Source: Bin87 sp963666865 (GTDB lineage Bacteria; Chloroflexota; Dehalococcoidia; Lucifugimonadales; UBA3495). From it: 64,000 nucleotides of DNA. The stretch is taken from assembly GCA_963666865.1 (NCBI GenBank), contig OY763072.1:4216001-4280000 (forward strand), given 5' to 3'. This document shows positions 59,247 through 64,000 of the stretch, piece after piece; position 1 is the stretch's first letter; every line of letters begins with the position of its first letter. The notes under the pieces are model-generated. The model worked only from the letters and a program-made list of their open reading frames with translations. It searched no databases and was not told where the DNA came from. Made by a program: the position numbers and the translations under genes.

Positions 59247-59966
59247 ATGGTTACGAAACCGCAACCTGGGCGCGTTCCCGTCGTGCTGCCCGATGACTAT
59301 GTGTGCCCCGACCCGGAGCCGCGCGAAATGATACAGGCCCCCACCATTGACAAGGCCGGCTACTTCGTCACTCGCCATTTGAAGGACCGGGCGAATACCT
59401 ACGTGCGAAGCGCCGGGGCGGTGTACTACGACCCCTACGACATGAACCGGCGGTTTGAACCGGATCTTTGCATCGCATTCGACGTGGACTTGCCGCCTAT
59501 TCTCAGGCGTCGCGGCTACATCATCTGGGAGGTGGGCAAGCCGCCGGACTTCGTCATGGAGGTGGCGTCGGAGTCCACCCATGACCGGGATACGTGGTTC
59601 AAGCGCGAACTGTACGCCAGCCTGGGCATCGGCGAGTATTGGAGAATTGACCCGTCTGGCGGCGAGCTTTACGGCTACGCCATGGCCGGCGACCGGCTGG
59701 TGAATGGAGCGTACCAGGAGATCCCGCTGACAACGGAAGCCGACGGGATGATCTGGGGGTACAGCCCGACGCTGGACCTGTGCCTGTGCTGGCATCCGGC
59801 GTGGGACTGGGACGTTGACGACGAAAGCCACCTGCGGTTTTACGACCGCAAGACGGGCCGCTACCTGTGCGACTTTACGTTGGTGGAAGAAAGGCTGGCG
59901 GCGGCTGAAGAGCGTAACCGGCAGCTGGAGGCGCAACTGCACCGCCTCCGGTCGGAAAACGTCTGA
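59247..59966 (+). CDS. Uma2 family (DUF820) protein
   Basis: A 239-residue Uma2-type protein with EPDLCIAFDVDLPP (about residues 70-83), VMEVASESTHDRDTWFKREL (catalytic-type Glu and Lys), YASLGIGEYWRIDPSGGELY, and a C-terminal short coiled coil (LAAAEERNRQLEAQLHRLRS). It is a paralogue of the gene at 25881 with the same domain order. ATG 59247 after CGGAGG (59237-59242). Physiological role of the family unknown. Confidence 0.87.
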   Translation: MVTKPQPGRVPVVLPDDYVCPDPEPREMIQAPTIDKAGYFVTRHLKDRANTYVRSAGAVYYDPYDMNRRFEPDLCIAFDVDLPPILRRRGYIIWEVGKPPDFVMEVASESTHDRDTWFKRELYASLGIGEYWRIDPSGGELYGYAMAGDRLVNGAYQEIPLTTEADGMIWGYSPTLDLCLCWHPAWDWDVDDESHLRFYDRKTGRYLCDFTLVEERLAAAEERNRQLEAQLHRLRSENV

Positions 59967-59987
59967 GGCCGGCTCTGCGCCCGGCCC

Positions 59988-60353
59988 TTACTTGGGAAAC
60001 TCCAGCAACTGCAACACGTTCCCGTCGGGGTCTTTCAGCGTGGCCACCCAGCCACCCCAGTGCTCCTGCTCCGGAACGCGGATGAACTCCACGCCCTCTG
60101 CCGCCAGGCGGTCGTGTTCGGCATGAATGTCGTCCACGCCCAGGTGGGGCATCACTCGCAGGGGGTCCTTTGACGCGCCGCTGACTCCGCCGTGCCGGCC
60201 CACGTTGAACCGCAACTCGCCCAGCTGGAAGGCGACGAAACCTTCATCTTCGTGAAAAGAATGCAGCGGCAGCCGCAGCACGTCCCGGTAAAACCGCAGC
60301 ATCCGGTCCAGGTCGTCAGTCCACAGCGTGATGCCAACGATGCCGGTGATCAC
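59988..60353 (-). CDS. VOC (glyoxalase/dioxygenase-like) family protein
   Basis: A 121-residue vicinal-oxygen-chelate protein: ITLWTDDLDRMLRFYRDVL at the N-terminus, FVAFQLGELRFNVGRHGGVS, VDDIHAEHDRLAAEGVEF, and the metal-ligand-bearing WVATLKDPDGNVLQLLEF at the end. The domain consists of one paired beta-alpha-beta-beta-beta unit repeated twice. Substrate unknown; such proteins include glyoxalase I-like and fosfomycin-resistance-like members. Confidence 0.85.
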   Translation of the reverse strand: MITGIVGITLWTDDLDRMLRFYRDVLRLPLHSFHEDEGFVAFQLGELRFNVGRHGGVSGASKDPLRVMPHLGVDDIHAEHDRLAAEGVEFIRVPEQEHWGGWVATLKDPDGNVLQLLEFPK

Positions 60354-60380
60354 AGCGGTGCGACTCAGGAGGCGCGGCGT

Positions 60381-60809
60381 TTATTCGTCCGCGGGCTGGC
60401 AGGCGCGGCACCAGCCGTGGAAGTCCACCCGCTGCCACATCACCTGGAAGCGGGTCTCGTTGGACACCTGGTCACGCAGCCGGACAATTATCTCGCTGCT
60501 GTCGTCGGCGTCGGTGATGTTGCCGCAGCCCAAACACACCAGGTTGACGTGAGGTAAAACGTTGTTCTCGTAGCGCGTTTGCTTGGCGAAGGGCAGTTCC
60601 TGGATCAGACCGCTCCGGGACAGCACCCCCAGCGTCGAATAGACCGTGGCCAGGGTCATGGACGGGAAATGCTGCTGCACGCGTTCGTGGATTTGCTGCA
60701 CCGTAGGGTGGTCGGTGGAGTTGAGCACGGCCTCGGCTATTGCCAATCGCTGGGGCGTAACCCGCACGCCTCCCTGGCGAAGCTGCTGCACAACGGCGCT
60801 CTGTATCAT
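60381..60809 (-). CDS. Fur family transcriptional regulator
   Basis: A 142-residue metal-responsive repressor from ATG 60809. The open frame continues upstream for another 106 codons through a repeat, and that extension lacks any domain. Residues 8-85 form the winged helix (VTPQRLAIAEAVLN, then MTLATVYSTLGVLSRSGLI). The C-terminal dimer domain has HVNLVCLGCGNI (His87, Cys92, Cys95) and WCRACQPADE (Cys134, Cys137), a structural zinc site. Fur, PerR or Zur cannot be told apart from this. A Fur-box-like site lies at 61113, about 305 bases upstream of its start. Confidence 0.9.
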   Translation of the reverse strand: MIQSAVVQQLRQGGVRVTPQRLAIAEAVLNSTDHPTVQQIHERVQQHFPSMTLATVYSTLGVLSRSGLIQELPFAKQTRYENNVLPHVNLVCLGCGNITDADDSSEIIVRLRDQVSNETRFQVMWQRVDFHGWCRACQPADE

Positions 60810-60952
60810 GGGTGCCCTCCGCGATACTGCCCCAACACGTACCGTAGGAACCGCGCCAGCAGCATCGTATTGAGCGAGTATAGCACCGGGGTTTTGGAGC
60901 GGCAAATCAGCATTCTGATCGAGCATGGCCGGTGCAAGGTCCACTTTGCGCC

Positions 60953-61021
60953 GCCCATGGTGAGCCTGTCGAACCATTGGCCGCTTGCAACGACATCCTT
61001 CGACAAGCTCAGGATGAGCGG
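60953..61021. repeat. Inverted repeats related to the GCTCATGGT hairpin
   Basis: GCCCATGGTGAGCCTGTCGA with the following ACCATTGGC, and separately CTTCGACAAGCTCAGGATGA about 60 bases on, form a widespread environmental-genome repeat also seen at 55447. It lies in the 456-base gap between fur and otsA. Confidence 0.65.
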
Positions 61022-61112
61022 AAACTGTGCGGCGAGATACTTTGCACAAGCCCTGGCGTAAGGGCTCGGGCAATCGCGTTGACCTCGCGTCAATCCTGTG
61101 GCACAATTGTCG

Positions 61113-61131
61113 CAGCATGATAATCATTATT
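61113..61131. promoter_or_regulatory. Fur-box-like site between fur and otsA
   Basis: The 19-mer CAGCATGATAATCATTATT matches the GATAATGATAATCATTATC Fur-box consensus at 15 of 19 positions, including the central palindrome ATGATAATCATTAT. It sits in the gap between the minus-strand fur gene and the plus-strand otsA gene, 135 bases before the otsA start. It could control one or both genes (inference). Adjacent sequence is AT-rich in an otherwise GC-rich region. Confidence 0.6.
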
Positions 61132-61265
61132 CGGCAAGTGGCCGTATCCGATTGACGCCGGACGGTAAGCTCGCGCAGGGCAGGCGTCAGTAATGAATTT
61201 CAGTTGGCAGCGGTTGCATCTGATTTGATGCCGGACGGCGCGCCCGCCAAGGGAGGTTGCCCATT

Positions 61266-62774
61266 ATGTGGACTGGCGACGATTTACAACGACTGGTGAG
61301 CCGGGAATTGAGCGACTATCGGTTGATTGTGGTTTCCAACCGGCAGCCCTATGCTTTTAAGATTGAGAACGGAGCGCCCAAGGGCGAAATGCCCCCCGGC
61401 GGACTCACCGCCGCCATTGACCCCCTGATGCGCGCCTGCGGCGGCACCTGGATCGCCCAGAGCAGCGGACCCGACGACCGCGCCGCCATGGACGATGAGG
61501 GGCGGATCGCCGTTCCATCCGACGCCCCCGCCTACTCCATGCGCCTGCTCAACCTCAGCGAAGAGGAGAACAACGGCTTCTATTACGGATTTTCCAACGA
61601 AGGGCTTTGGCCGCTGTGCCACATCGCCTACACCGAGCCGGTGTTCGACTCGGAACACTACGGCTTCTACCAATCGGTCAACAGACGTTTCGCCGACCTG
61701 GTGCTGGACGAAATCAGCGACGACCCGGCCATCGTCCTCATCCAGGACTATCACCTGGCGTTGCTGCCCCGATACATCCGCGAGGTCAATCCCGACGCCA
61801 TCATCGGCCAGTTCTGGCATATCCCCTGGCCCAACCCCGACATCCTGCGCATCTGCCCGTGGCAGGACGAAATCCTGGACGGGATGCTGGGGAACGACCT
61901 GCTGGGCTTCCACCTCTCCGGCGACTGCCAGAACTTCATCAGCTGCGTTGACGCCAACCTGGACGCCCAGGCAGACCCGGAATACGGCCTGATCGACTAC
62001 CGCAACGAGACCACCCTGGTTCGGCCCTTCCCCATCAGCATCGACTTCGACAATCTGGACGCTGAGGCCCGAACGGAAGAGGTGGAACTGGAGATGAAGC
62101 GCCTCTCCCGCGAACTGGGCCTGAACCGGGGGCGCATCCTGGGGCTGGGCATCGACCGGCAGGACTACACCAAGGGCATACCCCACCGGCTGCGGGCGGT
62201 GGAGCGGCTCTTCGAGAAGTGGCCCCAGTACCGAGGCCGGCTGGTGTTCCTGCAGGCCGGCGCCACCAGCCGTACCAACATCGATTCATACATGCAGCTC
62301 ACCATCGACATCGAGGCCACGGTCAACCGCATCAACGAGCGCTTCGGCCACGACGGCTGGCAGCCGGTGCTGTACTGGCCCACGTCGCTGCCGTCGGCCA
62401 CCTTCTCGGCGCTGCGCCGCCTGGCCAGCTTCTGCGCCGAAAGCAGCCTCCACGACGGCATGAACCTGGTGGCCAAGGAGTACGTCGCGTCCCGGGTTGA
62501 CGAAGACGGCGTGCTGATTCTCAGCGCCTTCGCCGGCGCCGCCCAGGAACTCACCGGCTCGCTCATCATCAACCCCTACGCCACCGAGCAGTTCGCCGAC
62601 GCCATCCACCAGGCCCTGACCATGAGCGAGACGGAGCGCCGCATCCGGATGCGCCAGATGCGCAACACCGTCCAGGAAAACAACATCTACAAATGGGCCG
62701 GGCGCATCATGATGCACCTGATGCAGGCCAGCACTCCCGACCACGCCCGCCTCACTACCGCGACCACGGCGTAA
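61266..62774 (+). CDS. otsA: Trehalose-6-phosphate synthase, GT20 family
   Basis: A 502-residue GT-B glycosyltransferase that makes trehalose 6-phosphate from UDP-glucose (or another NDP-glucose) and glucose 6-phosphate. ATG 61266 chosen over TTG 61257, with GGGAGG at 61251-61256. Landmarks are NRQPYAFKI, PGGLTAAIDPLM, the donor site GIDRQDYTKGIPHRLRAVER (about residues 297-316) and DGMNLVAKEYVASR (about 399-412). It lies 11 bases ahead of otsB, in an operon. Trehalose protects against osmotic and drying stress. Confidence 0.93.
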   Translation: MWTGDDLQRLVSRELSDYRLIVVSNRQPYAFKIENGAPKGEMPPGGLTAAIDPLMRACGGTWIAQSSGPDDRAAMDDEGRIAVPSDAPAYSMRLLNLSEEENNGFYYGFSNEGLWPLCHIAYTEPVFDSEHYGFYQSVNRRFADLVLDEISDDPAIVLIQDYHLALLPRYIREVNPDAIIGQFWHIPWPNPDILRICPWQDEILDGMLGNDLLGFHLSGDCQNFISCVDANLDAQADPEYGLIDYRNETTLVRPFPISIDFDNLDAEARTEEVELEMKRLSRELGLNRGRILGLGIDRQDYTKGIPHRLRAVERLFEKWPQYRGRLVFLQAGATSRTNIDSYMQLTIDIEATVNRINERFGHDGWQPVLYWPTSLPSATFSALRRLASFCAESSLHDGMNLVAKEYVASRVDEDGVLILSAFAGAAQELTGSLIINPYATEQFADAIHQALTMSETERRIRMRQMRNTVQENNIYKWAGRIMMHLMQASTPDHARLTTATTA

Positions 62775-62785
62775 CTTCCTACCCG

Positions 62786-63568
62786 ATGCCTGAGGCCGGC
62801 GCCAACCTGCTCAGTCTGGCCGCAGCGCATCCACACATACTCCTGCTGCTCGATTTCGACGGAACGCTCTCGGAAATAGCGCCCAGCCCGGAGGCGGCCG
62901 TCCTGCGTCCGGGGAACAAGGCCCTTTTGGACGGTTTGGTCAGTCATCCGAAATGCACAGTAGGCGTGATCAGCGGCCGCGCGTTGGACGATGTATCCCA
63001 GAAGGTCGGGGTTCGAGGTCTGGTGTACGCCGGGAATCACGGCTTGGAAATAGACGGCCCTGACCTGCAATACCTGCACCCTGACGTTGCGGCGGCGTTG
63101 CCGGCCATCGCCCGGGCTGCGGGGGAGATGCACGCCGCCCTGGCCCCCATTCCCGGCGCGTTCGTGGAGAACAAGACCCTGACGCTGACCGTCCACTACC
63201 GACTGACGCCCGAGGAATATCACGAAGCCGTGGCGTCCATCTTCCACGACGCGGCACAACCGCTGGTGTCCGCGGGCGTGTGCCGGGTCACCACCGCGAA
63301 ATCAGCCCTGGAACTGCGGCCGGCGGTCGATTGGGACAAAGGGCGGGCGCTGATGCTGATCCGTTCTCGTTCGACTCCCGACGCCTTTACCATCTATATC
63401 GGCGATGACGCCACCGACGAGGACGCATTTCGAGCGGCTCAAGACGTGAGCGGCGCCGGCATTTTCGTGGGGCCGGTTGATGTGGATACGTATGCCCACT
63501 GGCGGCTCGACGCGCCGGCGGATGTGTCCCAGTCTTTGGCGGACCTGCTGGGCGGCTTGCCGGGATAA
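62786..63568 (+). CDS. otsB: Trehalose-6-phosphate phosphatase, HAD family
   Basis: A 260-residue HAD-superfamily phosphatase from ATG 62786. It has motif I LLLDFDGTLSEIAP (Asp23, Asp25; the nucleophile and acid/base), VGVISGRALDD, YAGNHGLEIDGPDLQYL, and motif IV GDDATDEDAF (about residues 204-213). The domain order and length are normal for OtsB. It is preceded at 11 bases by otsA. Completes the OtsAB trehalose route. Confidence 0.93.
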   Translation: MPEAGANLLSLAAAHPHILLLLDFDGTLSEIAPSPEAAVLRPGNKALLDGLVSHPKCTVGVISGRALDDVSQKVGVRGLVYAGNHGLEIDGPDLQYLHPDVAAALPAIARAAGEMHAALAPIPGAFVENKTLTLTVHYRLTPEEYHEAVASIFHDAAQPLVSAGVCRVTTAKSALELRPAVDWDKGRALMLIRSRSTPDAFTIYIGDDATDEDAFRAAQDVSGAGIFVGPVDVDTYAHWRLDAPADVSQSLADLLGGLPG

Positions 63569-63749
63569 CCGAAGCGCCGGAACGGTGGCAGAGCCGCGGC
63601 GCTCTCACGGGTGATATTGCGTCTCCAATGAAGTGGCCGTACGCGCACGACCAACCTGCTGAATGGTAGGATGTCCACGCACAATGCAACGTCTCTCGCC
63701 CCCGAGAACCGTCGTGCGGCGCGGGAAGCGAAGGAGAAACCAGACACTG

Positions 63750-64000
63750 ATGCTTGAACAAGACACCCTCCGCCGGACGGCCCTCATTCTGGTGTTGGTC
63801 GGTCTGGTGTGGAACCTGGCCGAGGCTGTGGTTGCTTTCTGGGCGGGCGCTCTGGCCGGCAGCGTGGTTCTCCTGGCCTTCGGGGCGGACAGCGTCATCG
63901 AACTGTTCGCCGGTGGGGTCATGGTGTGGCGATTGTCCAGGGAGCAGGACGGCATGGATGACGAGGCGGCTGAAGGTAAAGCGCAGAAACTGATCGGCCT
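63750..64000 (+). CDS. Cation-diffusion-facilitator-like transporter, 3' partial
   Basis: ATG 63750 opens a frame that runs off the window end with about 83 residues visible. It begins MLEQDTLRRTALILVLVGLV, then WAGALAGSVVLLAFGADSVIELFAG: two hydrophobic helices with the conserved Ser-Val-x5-6-Asp-Ser pattern of the first helices of CDF (zinc/iron/manganese) transporters. AAGGAG (63731-63736) lies about 13 bases before the ATG, slightly far. Only the N-terminal part is present, so the call is tentative. Confidence 0.65.
   Translation, partial: MLEQDTLRRTALILVLVGLVWNLAEAVVAFWAGALAGSVVLLAFGADSVIELFAGGVMVWRLSREQDGMDDEAAEGKAQKLIG

Noticed and set aside
60810..61127. Long N-terminal extension of the Fur gene
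   Set aside because: Encoded by a repeat-containing intergenic region; the winged-helix domain begins at ATG 60809.

Overview
The window is one continuous stretch of GC-rich (roughly 60-65% by eye), densely coded bacterial chromosome. The content suggests a Chloroflexota bacterium of the SAR202/Dehalococcoidia kind. It has a coenzyme F420 biosynthesis cluster, several luciferase-like (LLM) oxidoreductases, a class III CoA-transferase, MmgE/PrpD and FAH-family enzymes, Uma2-type proteins, an archaeal-type (type V) fructose-bisphosphatase, and many short palindromic repeats. The taxonomic call is inference; there is no rRNA here to settle it.

Layout. 0-3.3 kb: an oligopeptide/dipeptide-type ABC importer (solute-binding protein cut by the window edge, then two permeases). 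3.4-9.5 kb: a small protein, a deleted retropepsin-like gene, a DUF255 thioredoxin-domain protein, aspS (apparently without an ATG/GTG/TTG start), a small unknown and a PLP aminotransferase. 9.5-12.7 kb: a frameshifted HEPN gene with its partner, type V FBPase, and a zinc-ribbon/TPR membrane protein. 12.8-19 kb (minus strand): fabI, an LLM oxidoreductase and the cofG-cofH-cofD-cofC operon for F420. 19.3-22.2 kb: ruvB and a ThDP enzyme. 22.4-24.9 kb: a single large gene of visibly lower GC encoding a SIR2-like/P-loop STAND/TPR protein, the best candidate for an anti-phage defence system. 25-32.8 kb: rsmI, Uma2, FAH hydratase, CDGSH protein, cupin, MmgE/PrpD, a quinone oxidoreductase and an SDR/DUF2867 protein.

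32.9-40.4 kb is a decayed defence island. It holds a DNA methyltransferase fused by deletion to the 3' two-thirds of an Eco29kI-like GIY-YIG endonuclease. It also holds a tandem HEPN pair in which one copy is catalytically degenerate and fused to a degenerate nucleotidyltransferase. An NgoMIV-like endonuclease gene is split by a complete ISAs1-family element with a perfect 10-bp target duplication, and a SPPY-type DNA methyltransferase follows. A CoA-transferase and an acetyltransferase sit inside this stretch.

40.9-64 kb: dnaA (without dnaN beside it), two paralogous NHL beta-propeller genes flanking a heptad-repeat coiled-coil gene, tRNA-Ala(CGC), tRNA-Arg(CCT) and an aldo/keto reductase. 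Then come an amidohydrolase, an IS1182-like remnant, two further LLM proteins, a nucleotidyltransferase-HEPN fusion, an MFS exporter with a class III aminotransferase, rhodanese, LutC, a Cache-domain lipoprotein, a flavin reductase, glutaredoxin, Uma2, a VOC protein, a Fur regulator with a Fur-box-like site, otsA-otsB for trehalose, and the start of a cation-transporter-like gene cut by the window end.

Intergenic space is dominated by three families of inverted-repeat elements: a ~110-bp MITE-like element with a 28-bp GC-rich palindrome that also occurs alone, an AGGG..TGTCGTCAAATT/CCCGCGAAAGCGGG element, and a CGTCAGAA..CAGGATTT element. No CRISPR array, prophage or rRNA was seen.
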